A stretch of 64,000 bases of DNA from Paraflavisolibacter caeni (lineage in GTDB: Bacteria; Bacteroidota; Bacteroidia; Chitinophagales; Chitinophagaceae). Made by a program: the position numbers and the translations under genes. The notes beneath the pieces are model-generated. The model made no database searches. It was not told the DNA's origin and worked only from the letters and a program-made list of their open reading frames with translations. Shown in pieces: positions 42,827 to 51,714 of this stretch. The stretch covers positions 248,001 through 312,000 of the forward strand of contig NZ_JAOTIF010000001.1 of NCBI RefSeq assembly GCF_025628885.1. Direction: 5' to 3'. Each line of letters opens with the position of its first letter. The first letter of the stretch is position 1.

Positions 42827-43522
42827 ATGATCATGGAAAAAAAGACTAAAGTATTGATAGCTGAAGACGATTTGCAATTGGGTTTTATCATCAAAGACAA
42901 TTTGGAAGAAGAGGGCTTTGAGGTGATCAATTGCCCAGACGGCGAAGTGGCCTGGGAGCAGTTCCAAAAGAAACAGCCCGACATTTGTTTGCTCGACGTA
43001 AACATGCCCAATCGCGATGGGTTTAGCCTGGCGAAAAAAATACGGCAGAAAAATGATGTGGTTCCTATTATTTTTCTGACTGCAAAGTCAATGGAAGAAG
43101 ACAAGCTGAGAGGCTTTGAAACAGGTGCAGATGATTACATTACAAAACCCTTCAGTATGAAGGAACTATTGAGCCGCATGTATGTTTTTTTAAGAAGGAA
43201 TAAAATGTTGTTTTCGCAGGTTGCAAAGGAATATATAATTGGGAAACTTCGCTTTCTTCCTGACGAAATGAAGATAATAGCCGGGAATGAGGAAATTACT
43301 TTAACCTCAAGGGAGGCAAGGCTTCTTGAATTCTTCTGTCAGCATCCTGATAAGATCATGCGCAGGGAAGAAATACTGACACATGTATGGGGCAAAAACG
43401 ATTATTTCCTGGGAAGAAGCATGGATGTATTTATTGCACGCCTGCGCAAATATTTAAAATCAGAGCCATCTGCGTTTCTCGAAACCATTCACCAAACAGG
43501 CTACAGGTTTAATATGCCATAA
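42827..43522 (+). CDS. OmpR-family response regulator
   Basis: A 231-residue regulator. The receiver domain (about 6-120) has the acidic pair in IAEDDLQLG, the phosphorylated Asp in DICLLDVNMPNRDG and the Lys in DDYITKPF. The C-terminal winged helix (about 135-230) contains LTSREARLLEFFCQHPDKIMRREEIL and ends with the wing VFIARLRKYLKSEP. It pairs with the histidine kinase encoded 31 bp upstream. The protein may start at 42827 or at the second ATG, 42833. Confidence 0.94.
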   Translation: MIMEKKTKVLIAEDDLQLGFIIKDNLEEEGFEVINCPDGEVAWEQFQKKQPDICLLDVNMPNRDGFSLAKKIRQKNDVVPIIFLTAKSMEEDKLRGFETGADDYITKPFSMKELLSRMYVFLRRNKMLFSQVAKEYIIGKLRFLPDEMKIIAGNEEITLTSREARLLEFFCQHPDKIMRREEILTHVWGKNDYFLGRSMDVFIARLRKYLKSEPSAFLETIHQTGYRFNMP

Positions 43523-43554
43523 GAAGCAAACCAACATTTCTATTCTATCTCTGG

Positions 43555-44217
43555 TTAATCGATCTCCGGAATAATGCTATTGACTAACAAATTTATATTA
43601 TCGTTGAAATGATGATTGCCGGGTAAGTAGATGGAGTGAATAGAATTGGCCTTATTGGGGATCATCAATTGATTGGAATCATCGCTGCCAAAGACCAGCG
43701 TTACAGGACAGGTTAACTTGCTGATCTCTTCTGCCACTGACAGGCCGTTCGATTTGATGATGCCCATCATTTCCATGATATGCACTTCAAAATCCGCTTT
43801 TGGTGATGGCGATAATAAAACGGTATGCATCAGACTTGGTGTAAGTTCCTTATGCAGCCTGCTTTGAATAAATGGAACCACATCCGCACCAAAGGAATAA
43901 CCCATCAGAATAAAGTTTTTGTTTTTGCTTTCTTTCAAAAAACTGACAAGCAAAGCGCCGATATCTTTAGCCGCTTGTTCCGGTGTTTTCCTGGTCCAGA
44001 AATAAGATTTGGCATCCAAACCCATTACTGGATAACCTTTGTTGTTGAATGTTTTTGCAAGGGTAGGAGCAAAGCCTTTCCAGCCGCCATCACCACTAAT
44101 AAAGAAAATGAGAGGTTTGCCGGTATCTATACTTTTGAGCGTGACCACTGGCATCGGGCTTTGTGACCGGGCAACTACGGTGAACAATACAAAAAATAAA
44201 AGGAAGACCTGTCTCAT
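43555..44217 (-). CDS. VirJ-like (AcvB-type) alpha/beta hydrolase
   Basis: A 220-residue secreted protein. A signal peptide (about 1-19, ending ARSQS) is followed by a VirJ/AcvB-type alpha/beta-hydrolase domain. It begins PLIFFISGDGGWKGFAP (about 35-51), has the nucleophile in GYSFGADV at residues 106-113 (Ser108), and ends with the His in LPGNHHFND. In Agrobacterium, AcvB with a VirJ-like domain hydrolyses lysyl-phosphatidylglycerol made by LpiA. The gene overlaps the mprF gene by 4 bp (ATGA), so the two are translationally coupled. The hydrolase role is inferred from that precedent. Confidence 0.8.
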   Translation of the reverse strand: MRQVFLLFFVLFTVVARSQSPMPVVTLKSIDTGKPLIFFISGDGGWKGFAPTLAKTFNNKGYPVMGLDAKSYFWTRKTPEQAAKDIGALLVSFLKESKNKNFILMGYSFGADVVPFIQSRLHKELTPSLMHTVLLSPSPKADFEVHIMEMMGIIKSNGLSVAEEISKLTCPVTLVFGSDDSNQLMIPNKANSIHSIYLPGNHHFNDNINLLVNSIIPEID

Positions 44218-46832
44218 GATTTATTCAGTTTGCTGGGTTTCATAACTCTGTTTAAGGTAGCTGGCAGTAGCAGCAGGTCAAAATCATTTTCATAGACCAG
44301 GTATTTGTTTAACCATGCCGATGCATATTTCTCTTTAAATTCTCTTGCTCCCTGGTATTGTTTGAAGCGCTTGAAGCGATCATAGGCATATTTCATTACC
44401 TGCTCTGCGGCATTCTCTGGTTCTTTGATTCCCGACAATGGCGCTAATCCCATATTCAGGTTGCGCAGGCCTTTTTGTTGGGCATATTCAATCAATTGCA
44501 CAATTAATCCATCTATGCAGCCTCCGGGTGCATCTGCAACCTTACGTATCAGGTCATAAGTGCATTCATTCGGTGCATAGTCGGGAATGATGTTGAGAAA
44601 GGCTACTACTGACCCATCATGAAAAAGAGCTACGATATCCTGCATTTTGATTATCGTTTCATCAAACGTTCCTTGTGCAAAAGCAAGCTCTGTTTGATGA
44701 TATGTATGGAGCCATTCATCTGATACATTTTTCAATTGAGCCAGGAACTCCGGGCTGTGCGGTGGTGTGCAAACTTTGGCGTAGTACCCCTTTTTTTCTA
44801 AGCTATTCAACCCATTGCGCAATGCCTTCTTGCTTTTCCCGCCTAAATCAAATGCAGTAACGTCCAATAAGGCTTCCTGGCCAATCAAAAGCTTTTTCAT
44901 TTTGAGCTTGGAGAAATAGTTAAGACTGCTTTCATCTACACGGTAAAAAGCTATTTTCAACCCTGTTTTACGGCAATGTTCTTCAAACTCCTTGAGCAAT
45001 GGAACTTTGTTTGCTTCACTGCACACCGGTTCTTCCAACACAACAGCAAAACCACCACTCATCGCATAGGAGATAAACCCATCATAATGCTTGGAAATAT
45101 AGATCAACTTCTCATTGGTCAGCTTGAAATAATCCAGGGCAGAGTGTCCATATAGTTGAACCAGTTGCTCTGCTTTTTCTCTTGCCGTCAGCTGCGGTTG
45201 GGTCATGCGCAGGTAAGGTTTGATCAGCGCATAAAACAGGAACAACCATGCACCTAATCCTAGTACATGAAATGATCCAAGAAACTCACGTCCAAACTTT
45301 GTCAATGGCTGCAAGCCTTCTGGTTGTAACATCAAAAAGCCTCGTATGGAGTTTATCAGCGACTGTTGCCATGTAAAGTCTACTCCGAAATGTCTCTTCT
45401 CAAGGAAGTAAAACCCAATAAAGCCATAAACCAGCACCACAGCTAAAGAGATGACCGCCATTTGAATGCCCATGCGTATAAGCTTCGGATTGCTCTTTAC
45501 GCGGTAATGCTTTTGTGTAAAGAGCAATATGACAAAGACAGTTCCTGCTATCAATGCTTCTTCATAATCAAAAGCCTTAATAAGGTGGCCCGTCAGTGAA
45601 ATAAATGAAATTACCAGGGCAAGTCGCCAGGCATTACGCTGACCTTTCACCAGGAAGGCGGCTGTAATGATCAGCACAAATCCTGCAAACAATACCAGCA
45701 GGTTGGTAGCCTGAATAGCTTCCCCAGGCATCAGTAGCCTCACCCGGTGAATACGCTGCGCAACGGGTGGCGTGATCACGGAAATAATGTTGATAAGACC
45801 CAACAGGAAAATAGAAACAGCCGGGAAAATGCGAAAGAAAATACTTCTTCCTTTCAGTAAAAAAACAAACAAGCCACCTACTAACGGAAGCCAGAATTCG
45901 AATACCCGGTAAATGATAACAATAGACAATGCCTGTACCGGCACATAACCAAAGCGGCTCAAAATATAGGCAATGGATAATTCCACCGCACCTAAACCTT
46001 TTAAGAATGGTGATGCTACCATCAGTAAGGTGGCAACAATATAGGCGATACCTGCTGCTTGTAAAGATGCCGGAGCGCCTATGGCCAGCATGGCAATATA
46101 TAGATGAATAATCCCGCAAAGTTCTACACCAACGGAATTCGTAATAGCCAGGGCAAATTGCTTGTGATCCACCCCTGCATCAATAATACCATTGACATGG
46201 CTGTATGGGCCGGGAAACCTTTGCTGCAGGAACTGGTGCCACCACCCTTTATTCTTCAAATTAGTAAATAACAGTATGACCAGTAGGGTAAGCAAAGTGG
46301 TGATAGCCAGGCCTGTAATAGCCTGGCTTTTAAAATCACCTATATTAAGAAACAGCACAGGTAGACCAACGATCAATGTGGAAAGCATCCCGGCAAATGC
46401 AAAAATGCCAGATGCCTGGTGAATGGTTGATTTCGTTCCAACGGCCTTTTTTATATTGAAGGGTACGTATGCAAGAGCGCTGACACCACCTCCCGGTAAA
46501 AAGACAGCCAGCAGGTTGCGCTTTAAAAAAAGTTCAATTGCATGCTTCCAGCTTATACTGCTCTTGATAGCCCGGAAGCTGTTGATATAAATACCTGATT
46601 GCAATACAATGAACAATATGGTAACCGCAGCAGCGATGAGCAACCAGTTTGGGTCGGCCTTTTGCAAATGAGGCAAAAGTGTCGCCATTTCATGTCGCTC
46701 CTTACGCAAAAAGTAAATGCTGATCAACAATACCAGTAGTGCAATCGCCTCTCTCCAGTATGTTTTTGAATAACCACCAACCATTCTTGCAAACCGGCTC
46801 AATGTCCCGTTTTTTAAAAACAAAGTTGTCAT
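44214..46832 (-). CDS. mprF: MprF-like phosphatidylglycerol lysyl/alanyltransferase and flippase
   Basis: An 872-residue membrane protein. The N-terminal half (about 20-345) and the middle (about 360-560) contain the many helices of the flippase domain. The C-terminal soluble synthase domain (about 570-870) has SGGFAVVLEEPVC, VTAFDLGGKSKKALRNGLNSLEKKG, and DLIRKVADAPGGCIDGLI ... NLNMGLAPLSG, as in the DUF2156 domain of MprF/LpiA. It transfers lysine or alanine from aminoacyl-tRNA to phosphatidylglycerol, which reduces sensitivity to cationic peptides. The VirJ-like gene overlaps its end. Which amino acid is used cannot be told. Confidence 0.9.
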   Translation of the reverse strand: MTTLFLKNGTLSRFARMVGGYSKTYWREAIALLVLLISIYFLRKERHEMATLLPHLQKADPNWLLIAAAVTILFIVLQSGIYINSFRAIKSSISWKHAIELFLKRNLLAVFLPGGGVSALAYVPFNIKKAVGTKSTIHQASGIFAFAGMLSTLIVGLPVLFLNIGDFKSQAITGLAITTLLTLLVILLFTNLKNKGWWHQFLQQRFPGPYSHVNGIIDAGVDHKQFALAITNSVGVELCGIIHLYIAMLAIGAPASLQAAGIAYIVATLLMVASPFLKGLGAVELSIAYILSRFGYVPVQALSIVIIYRVFEFWLPLVGGLFVFLLKGRSIFFRIFPAVSIFLLGLINIISVITPPVAQRIHRVRLLMPGEAIQATNLLVLFAGFVLIITAAFLVKGQRNAWRLALVISFISLTGHLIKAFDYEEALIAGTVFVILLFTQKHYRVKSNPKLIRMGIQMAVISLAVVLVYGFIGFYFLEKRHFGVDFTWQQSLINSIRGFLMLQPEGLQPLTKFGREFLGSFHVLGLGAWLFLFYALIKPYLRMTQPQLTAREKAEQLVQLYGHSALDYFKLTNEKLIYISKHYDGFISYAMSGGFAVVLEEPVCSEANKVPLLKEFEEHCRKTGLKIAFYRVDESSLNYFSKLKMKKLLIGQEALLDVTAFDLGGKSKKALRNGLNSLEKKGYYAKVCTPPHSPEFLAQLKNVSDEWLHTYHQTELAFAQGTFDETIIKMQDIVALFHDGSVVAFLNIIPDYAPNECTYDLIRKVADAPGGCIDGLIVQLIEYAQQKGLRNLNMGLAPLSGIKEPENAAEQVMKYAYDRFKRFKQYQGAREFKEKYASAWLNKYLVYENDFDLLLLPATLNRVMKPSKLNKS

Positions 46833-46854
46833 AGCAGTTTCACCATTTAAATTG

Positions 46855-46882
46855 AAAAAGCCGATTAGAAAACCGGCTTTTT
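46855..46882 (-). terminator. terminator after the LacI-type regulator gene
   Basis: A 9-bp perfect stem (AAAAAGCCG / CGGCTTTTT) with a 10-nt loop and T-rich ends in both directions. It lies 173 bp after the LacI-type regulator stop on the minus strand and 23 bp before the mprF start, so it separates the two transcripts. Confidence 0.7.
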
Positions 46883-47054
46883 AACCGACTGAATCAATCT
46901 CCCGGTGTACACTTGTAACTAAAAACTACCGGTGACTTTGAAAAAAGGGCATTAGCATGAAAAGCATCAAAGCTGAAACAAAGCTCGGTACTGTATTTTT
47001 AAAACGGCTTAAAAAGAGGTTAACCAGATGTTAACGGAAAGGTGGTCGTCAGCC

Positions 47055-48122
47055 TTAAAAATCTTTATAATAATCAACATTCTCTTTGATCAATAAGTCG
47101 ATAGGCATGAAATTGATCCTTTCAGGATCCACACCCAGGATGATTTTGTTGGATAAGGCCTTTATAGCGTTGAACCCCTGCAACTCCGGCCGCTGGCCAA
47201 TGAGCAATTTGATGGTTCCTTCCTTAAGCAAGGCCCGGTTCTTTTCAATCAGATCGTAACCCACTAAATAAATATCCCTGATCTCCTTTTCCTTTAGATA
47301 ATGAGCAAGGATGTGGCAGGAAGAATTGAAGGTAATAGCACCGGCAATGGCCCCGTTCGGATGTTGCCGGAATATCTGGTCCAGTGTATTGAAATTGTAC
47401 AGAGGATCTTCAACTTTCAGGCGGACATCTACAATCTTTCCGGAGTACCGGGCATTCTGGAGATAATCCAGAAAGCCTTTTTCCCTGTTCAACACCTGGT
47501 TGGAAAGCTCATCCTGTTGGTAGGAGATCTTGGAAACCAGGATGTCTTTGTTGTGATCAATCCTTTCCAGCATCATTTGCGCAGCAATGGCGCCACTATC
47601 GTAAGAATTGGTTCCATAATAAGCAAGGGGATGCTGATCGTAAATGTTGGCGTCGATATATACGTAAGAAACATCCTTTTCATTCAGGAATTCAGACAAA
47701 GTGATCACACTGGTTTTGAAAAAGTTGGCGATGACAATCCCGTCAAATTCGATGGACTTAATGGCTTCGATAGCCCGGTCAAAAGATGTTTTGTCGTACT
47801 GGTTAAAATGATGCTGTTCTACCACTACACCATAGGCCCGAACTTCTTCTGCAGCTTTGGTAATGCCTTGAGCAACATACATCCAGTATTCATTTTCAGC
47901 GAAAGAGGGAATCAAAGCAATGAGCTTATAGCTTTTTTTAGAAACCAGGGAGCGCGCAATAATATTGGGCGTATAGTTGAACTGTTCCAGGATAGCCTTC
48001 ACCTTTTCCAACTTTTTCTGCGACACACGCCCCCTGTTGTGAATGACCCTGTCTACAGTCCCAATGGAGACACCTGCCATTTTCGCGATGTCTATGATCC
48101 TGATATTCTTGTTTTCTTCCAT
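47055..48122 (-). CDS. LacI-family regulator of the uronate genes
   Basis: A 355-residue LacI-type regulator. The N-terminal HTH is IRIIDIAKMAGVSIGTVDRVIHNRGRVSQKKLEKV (residues 7-41), with the hinge helix at YTPNIIARSL. The rest (about 65-355) is a periplasmic-binding-protein-like sensing domain with WMYVAQGITKAAEEV and GAIAAQMMLERI. It is divergent from the uxuB/uxuA pair and two identical-type operators flank its own and the uronate promoters. Control by a hexuronate or a mannonate/fructuronate intermediate is inferred from the neighbours. Confidence 0.93.
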   Translation of the reverse strand: MEENKNIRIIDIAKMAGVSIGTVDRVIHNRGRVSQKKLEKVKAILEQFNYTPNIIARSLVSKKSYKLIALIPSFAENEYWMYVAQGITKAAEEVRAYGVVVEQHHFNQYDKTSFDRAIEAIKSIEFDGIVIANFFKTSVITLSEFLNEKDVSYVYIDANIYDQHPLAYYGTNSYDSGAIAAQMMLERIDHNKDILVSKISYQQDELSNQVLNREKGFLDYLQNARYSGKIVDVRLKVEDPLYNFNTLDQIFRQHPNGAIAGAITFNSSCHILAHYLKEKEIRDIYLVGYDLIEKNRALLKEGTIKLLIGQRPELQGFNAIKALSNKIILGVDPERINFMPIDLLIKENVDYYKDF

Positions 48123-48147
48123 CCTTGCTCAAAAATGTGATAAGTTG

Positions 48148-48155
48148 CAAAAATA
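48148..48155 (-). promoter_or_regulatory. -7 box for the LacI-type regulator gene
   Basis: On the minus strand this is TATTTTTG, a TAnnTTTG match, 26 bp upstream of the lacI start codon. The operator at 48174-48190 lies near the -33 region, which suggests autoregulation. The -33 TTG itself is not clear. Confidence 0.5.
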
Positions 48156-48173
48156 AGTATAAGAAATTGGAAA

Positions 48174-48190
48174 GTGTTAACGTAAACACA
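48174..48190. promoter_or_regulatory. LacI-type operator O1
   Basis: GTGTTAACGTAAACACA is a near-palindrome centred on CG, typical of LacI-family sites. It is the reverse complement of the second site at 48274-48290 and lies 100 bp from it, centre to centre. It overlaps the expected -33 zone of the regulator gene's own promoter. Confidence 0.85.
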
Positions 48191-48226
48191 TTTTGATATG
48201 AGTCTTGTCAGTTTTTCCAAATAAAG

Positions 48227-48257
48227 TTGGAAAATCTTGTGGGTCCAAATATATTTG
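48227..48257 (+). promoter_or_regulatory. Bacteroidota-type promoter of the uronate genes
   Basis: TTG at 48227-48229 and TATATTTG at 48250-48257 fit the -33/-7 pattern with 20 bp between. The predicted start lies near 48263. The second operator (48274-48290) lies just downstream of it and the first about 80 bp upstream. Confidence 0.75.
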
Positions 48258-48273
48258 CCCTCTTAAAAATTTG

Positions 48274-48290
48274 TGTGTTTACGTTAACAC
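48274..48290. promoter_or_regulatory. LacI-type operator O2
   Basis: TGTGTTTACGTTAACAC is the inverse of O1 and also has the CG centre. It lies immediately downstream of the predicted uronate promoter and 32 bp before the start codon of the oxidoreductase gene, so bound repressor would block early transcription. Confidence 0.85.
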
Positions 48291-48321
48291 AATCATTATT
48301 TACCATATAAAACACTGCGTA

Positions 48322-49134
48322 ATGTCCAAATTATTTGATGTTTCAAACAAGGTTGTAGTACTGACAGGTGGCGCCGGCATCCTGGGTAAAGGGATAGCGG
48401 AATACCTGGCTTCAGAAGGTGCTAAAATCGTTATTCTAGACAGGAACGAGGAAGATGGAAGAAAACTCGTTGCCGGTATTAAAGAAAAAGGCGGTGATGC
48501 TTTGTTCCTGGTAACAGATGTTTTATCCAAAGAGATCCTGGAAGAAAATAAGGCTGTCATTCTGCAGCAGTATGGAAAAATAGATGTGCTGCTCAATGCC
48601 GCTGGTGGCAATATGCAGGGGGCAACTATTTCGCCTGATAAAACTATTTTCGACCTGGAGCTGGATGCTTTCAAAAAAGTAGTGGATTTGAACCTGTTTG
48701 GATCAGTGATTCCGACCATGGTATTTGCAGAGGAAATGGCAAAGCAGAAAGAAGGCAGTATTGTGTTTTTCTCCTCCATGTCTGCACTGCGTCCCCTTAC
48801 CCGTGTAGTTGGCTATGGTGTTGCAAAATCTGCGATTACCAATTTTACAAAATACCTGGCTGCGGAACTGGCCATCAAATCAGGACCTGGTATCAGGGTA
48901 AACGCCATTGCTCCGGGCTTTTTCCTGACAGAACAAAACAGGACCTTACTGACCAATCCCGATGGTTCGCATACCGACAGGGCAAAAACAATTCTGGCCC
49001 ATACACCTTTCGGCCGTTTTGGCGAGGCTGAAGAACTGTTTGGAACCATTCAATACCTGATCAGCGATGCTTCTAAATTTGTTACTGGCACAGTGGCCGT
49101 TGTTGATGGTGGCTTTGATGCATTTTCTATTTAA
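48322..49134 (+). CDS. SDR-type D-mannonate oxidoreductase (fructuronate reductase)
   Basis: A 270-residue short-chain dehydrogenase taken from the ATG at 48322; the longer frame to 48205 would run through the operator and promoter. Cofactor motif TGGAGILGKGIA is at about residues 15-26. The catalytic residues are in NAAGG (about 94), SSMSALRPLTR and VVGYGVAKSAI (Tyr and Lys). It is a member of the SDR group that reduces fructuronate to mannonate in Bacteroidota, replacing the unrelated UxuB of E. coli. It starts the uronate operon, with uxuA 24 bp behind. Substrate is inferred from that neighbour. Confidence 0.88.
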   Translation: MSKLFDVSNKVVVLTGGAGILGKGIAEYLASEGAKIVILDRNEEDGRKLVAGIKEKGGDALFLVTDVLSKEILEENKAVILQQYGKIDVLLNAAGGNMQGATISPDKTIFDLELDAFKKVVDLNLFGSVIPTMVFAEEMAKQKEGSIVFFSSMSALRPLTRVVGYGVAKSAITNFTKYLAAELAIKSGPGIRVNAIAPGFFLTEQNRTLLTNPDGSHTDRAKTILAHTPFGRFGEAEELFGTIQYLISDASKFVTGTVAVVDGGFDAFSI

Positions 49135-49158
49135 TATCAATTAAAAATTTATATTCCT

Positions 49159-50328
49159 ATGTATTTATGTGAACAAACCTGGAGATGGTTTGGGCCTAAC
49201 GATCCGGTCTCATTATGGGACATCAAACAAGCTGGGGCTACCGGCATTGTTACTGCACTTCACCACATTCCCAATGGACAGGTTTGGACTGTGGAAGAGA
49301 TCATGAAGCGTAAGAACATGATTGAAGAAGTGGGTTTGAAATGGTCAGTAGTGGAAAGTGTTCCTGTACACGAACACATTAAAACGCAGACAGGCGATTT
49401 TAAAGTATACATTGAAAACTATAAAGAGAGCGTAAGAAACCTGGGGCAATGCGGGATCAACATCGTTACCTACAACTTCATGCCTGTGCTCGATTGGACC
49501 AGGACTGACCTGTCTTTTACTGTAGAAGATGGTTCAAAGGCATTGCGTTTTGAAAAGGCCGCCTTCGTTGCTTTCGATGTATTCCTGTTGAAAAGACCAG
49601 GCGCAGAGAAAGAATATCCTGCAGATGTAATCGAAAAAGCAAAGAAGCGCCTGGATGCCATGAGTGAGGAAGAAAAGAAACTGTTGGTACGTAACATCAT
49701 TGCTGGTCTTCCTGGTTCTGAAGAAAGCTTTACATTAGAACAATTCCAGAAAGAACTGGATCGCTATAATGGTATTGATGCAGAGCGTTTGCGCAGCAAC
49801 CTGTTTTATTTCATTAACGAAATCGCACCCGTAGCTGAAGAAGCCGGTGTGAAGCTGGCCATTCATCCGGACGATCCTCCATATTCTATCCTCGGCCTGC
49901 CCCGCATCATGAGCACGGAAGAGGATGTAAACAAATTCTTTGCAGCGATCCCAAATGCAGCTAATGGTCTCTGTTATTGCACCGGCTCTTTCGGCGTAAT
50001 CGAAAAGAATGACCTGGTAGGTATGGTAGAAAGGCTGGGTGACAGGATCAACTTCATTCACCTAAGAAGCACACAACGCGATGAAGAAGGTAACTTCTAC
50101 GAAGCCAACCACCTTGAAGGTAATGTAGATATGTACGGTGTTATGAAGAACCTGCTGTTCACGCAAAACAGGAGAAAAGTATCCCTCCCTATGCGTCCCG
50201 ACCACGGCCATCAAATGGTAGATGACCTGAAAAAGAAAACAAATCCTGGCTATTCTTGTATAGGCCGCCTGCGTGGCTTGGCAGAATTAAGAGGCTTGGA
50301 AATGGGCATTGCGAAGTCGATCTTTTAA
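49159..50328 (+). CDS. uxuA: mannonate dehydratase
   Basis: A 389-residue enzyme that dehydrates D-mannonate to 2-keto-3-deoxygluconate. Family segments in order are [36 protein letters not shown] at the start, [13 protein letters not shown] (about 106-118), the metal-binding [18 protein letters not shown] (about 234-251), [15 protein letters not shown], the [14 protein letters not shown] stretch and the late [14 protein letters not shown]. It is the second gene of the uronate operon, followed by a strong terminator. Its 3' coding end is echoed by a short relic at 53094-53144. Confidence 0.95.
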   Translation: MYLCEQTWRWFGPNDPVSLWDIKQAGATGIVTALHHIPNGQVWTVEEIMKRKNMIEEVGLKWSVVESVPVHEHIKTQTGDFKVYIENYKESVRNLGQCGINIVTYNFMPVLDWTRTDLSFTVEDGSKALRFEKAAFVAFDVFLLKRPGAEKEYPADVIEKAKKRLDAMSEEEKKLLVRNIIAGLPGSEESFTLEQFQKELDRYNGIDAERLRSNLFYFINEIAPVAEEAGVKLAIHPDDPPYSILGLPRIMSTEEDVNKFFAAIPNAANGLCYCTGSFGVIEKNDLVGMVERLGDRINFIHLRSTQRDEEGNFYEANHLEGNVDMYGVMKNLLFTQNRRKVSLPMRPDHGHQMVDDLKKKTNPGYSCIGRLRGLAELRGLEMGIAKSIF

Positions 50329-50350
50329 TTAATCATAATTCAATAAACTG

Positions 50351-50385
50351 AAAAGTGATGAGCGAACCCGCTCATCACTTTTTTT
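50351..50385 (+). terminator. strong terminator of the uronate operon
   Basis: A 12-bp perfect stem (AAGTGATGAGCG / CGCTCATCACTT) with an AACC loop and a run of T behind it. It lies 24 bp after the uxuA stop. Confidence 0.9.
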
Positions 50386-50614
50386 ATGTACTTTTTTAAA
50401 TGGATATTTGATGAACAAAACAGATACGACCTCCTTCTCGAATAATCAAAATATCATTTATAAATGTCAAAATAGGAATAGTCTTGTACCTGTGTGTAAT
50501 ATAATTTTGTAAGGTTTGCCTATATATGTGGTTATTTGATGGGAACTAGAATAGGGTGAACTGGAATTTTGTTTACAAAGCCTTAAATTATATAGGAGTT
50601 TTATTATAGGATCT
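50386..50614. other. gap before the first IS element
   Basis: A 229-bp AT-rich stretch with no open frame of interest. No N-terminal part of the serine hydrolase, whose C-terminal stub follows the IS pair, can be found here. Confidence 0.5.
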
Positions 50615-50624
50615 TATACCATTT

Positions 50625-51131
50625 TTACTTTGGTTTGTCATATAACATGTAGGGATAAAGGCATAATTTAATAATAAGGTTAGGATGCAGATACCATCTT
50701 TTTAATACCCTACAGACAAAACGTTCCACTTCATTTATACCCTTAAAAATGTGGTTACTTAAGGGTTTTCTGAGTTCCTCAAAGAAGCGCTCTACGCAAT
50801 TTAGCTCAGGAGAGGCAACGGGTAAATATTTTATGACCACCTTACTTTTCTTTTCCCTGTGTTGGTGGGTTGATGCCTGATCCAGAATCAATAACGTTTT
50901 CCTTCTCCTGTGGAGCTTATCCACTTGCTGTTCAAAATAGGTAAAGAAAATCTCAAAGCTATCCCCGCTCATATCCGGTAGCAGCAATGCTATAAGCCTT
51001 CCGCTCTTTGGAGCCAGGGCTGCGTATAGATAGGTGAACTCATAACCCAGTTTTATTCTGCATACCGGACGATGACCTTGTGGAGTCCAGCGTCGCTTTA
51101 CCTCCGTTCTTGTACCGGTGCAACTCATCAA
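50625..51131 (-). pseudogene. IS630-type transposase, DDE part, frameshifted (element A)
   Basis: A 168-residue frame whose coding part begins near 51123. It carries IKLGYEFTYLYAALAPKSGRLIALLLP, the second catalytic Asp in LLILDQASTHQ and the Glu in SPELNCVERFFEELRKPL. The first catalytic Asp lies just before it, in the FFDE codons of the -1 frame of the upstream part, and the two frames are not joined. A 2-nt loss after the FFDEL codons puts this part in a third frame, compared with element B, so the transposase is probably inactive. Confidence 0.75.
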
Positions 51132-51158
51132 AGAAGTAGTAGCGGCCCCGGTAGGGTT

Positions 51159-51653
51159 TTACCATCGCTCTAAACTTTTTTTAAAAGCTTTTGCGCCCTT
51201 TTCATCCTTACGGTAATTGGAAGGACGGCCGGTTTTCTTTTTCACTTTCATTCTCTTAAAGAGCCTATGCAGACCGCTTCTAGAGTAACGAAGGCCAAAA
51301 CGCTGCTCAATATAGGCCTTTGCTTCATGAAGGAATTGGACGCCATCCTGACTCAGGTAATCCTTTAATTGCGCCGTTTGCTCTTTACTTAACCGGCAGG
51401 GCTTACCATGGTAAGGATAACTTAGTAAAGCCGCCAGGCCTCCTTGCTGGTATAGTTTCCATAGCCGCTGGCTGCTTCGCAGGCTAAGACTTATGAGTTG
51501 GCCAGCTTGCTTCAGTGCAGGACATTGCCCGCTTTTTAGCAACCGCAAAAACCGGATACGGTCTCTTAAAAATGCCTTGCTTTGTTCTCTTTCCCTTTCA
51601 AGCAAGGTTTTTTCAGCCTCTCTAATCGCTTTGTGGTAATCGATCACTGTCAT
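51159..51653 (-). CDS. IS630-type transposase, HTH part (element A)
   Basis: A 164-residue frame with an N-terminal helical region (DYHKAIREAEKTLLEREREQSK), an HTH-like segment (CPALKQAGQLISLSLRSSQRLWKLYQQGGLAALL), and a second HTH-like linker region (GLHRLFKRMKVKKKTGRPSNY). It ends with a stop in FKKSLERW after a run of seven A (51176-51182), the position where the related element B appears to shift by -1. It binds the element ends; without the DDE part it cannot transpose. Confidence 0.75.
   Translation of the reverse strand: MTVIDYHKAIREAEKTLLEREREQSKAFLRDRIRFLRLLKSGQCPALKQAGQLISLSLRSSQRLWKLYQQGGLAALLSYPYHGKPCRLSKEQTAQLKDYLSQDGVQFLHEAKAYIEQRFGLRYSRSGLHRLFKRMKVKKKTGRPSNYRKDEKGAKAFKKSLERW
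51176..51182 (-). promoter_or_regulatory. A7 slippery run in element A
   Basis: On the minus strand the codons GCT TTT AAA AAA AGT contain seven A in a row. A -1 slip here would read on into the KPYRGRYYFFDEL frame and not stop at LERW, but the frame is then lost by a 2-nt deletion. Confidence 0.45.
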
Positions 51654-51714
51654 TCCCTATCTACTCAAAATACTACGCCAAACCAAAGTCAATTTGGTAT
51701 TATACCGTTTTAAA

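Larger units (their letters stand above)
50617..51700 (-). mobile_element. IS630-family element A, probably inactive
   Basis: A 1084-bp element bounded by TA dinucleotides (50615-50616 and 51701-51702). Its ends form inverted repeats: the left end read inward and the right end (reverse complement) match at 19 of 22 positions (50616-50637 and 51679-51700, with the shared core ACTTTGGTTTG). It carries a two-frame transposase: an HTH part (51159-51653) and a DDE part (50625-51131). The second part is out of frame even after a possible -1 slip, because of a 2-nt loss (see findings). Confidence 0.85.

Noticed and set aside
47301-48140. 279-residue frame antisense to the LacI-type regulator
   Set aside because: It is a shadow frame with no motif; the regulator on the other strand is certain.
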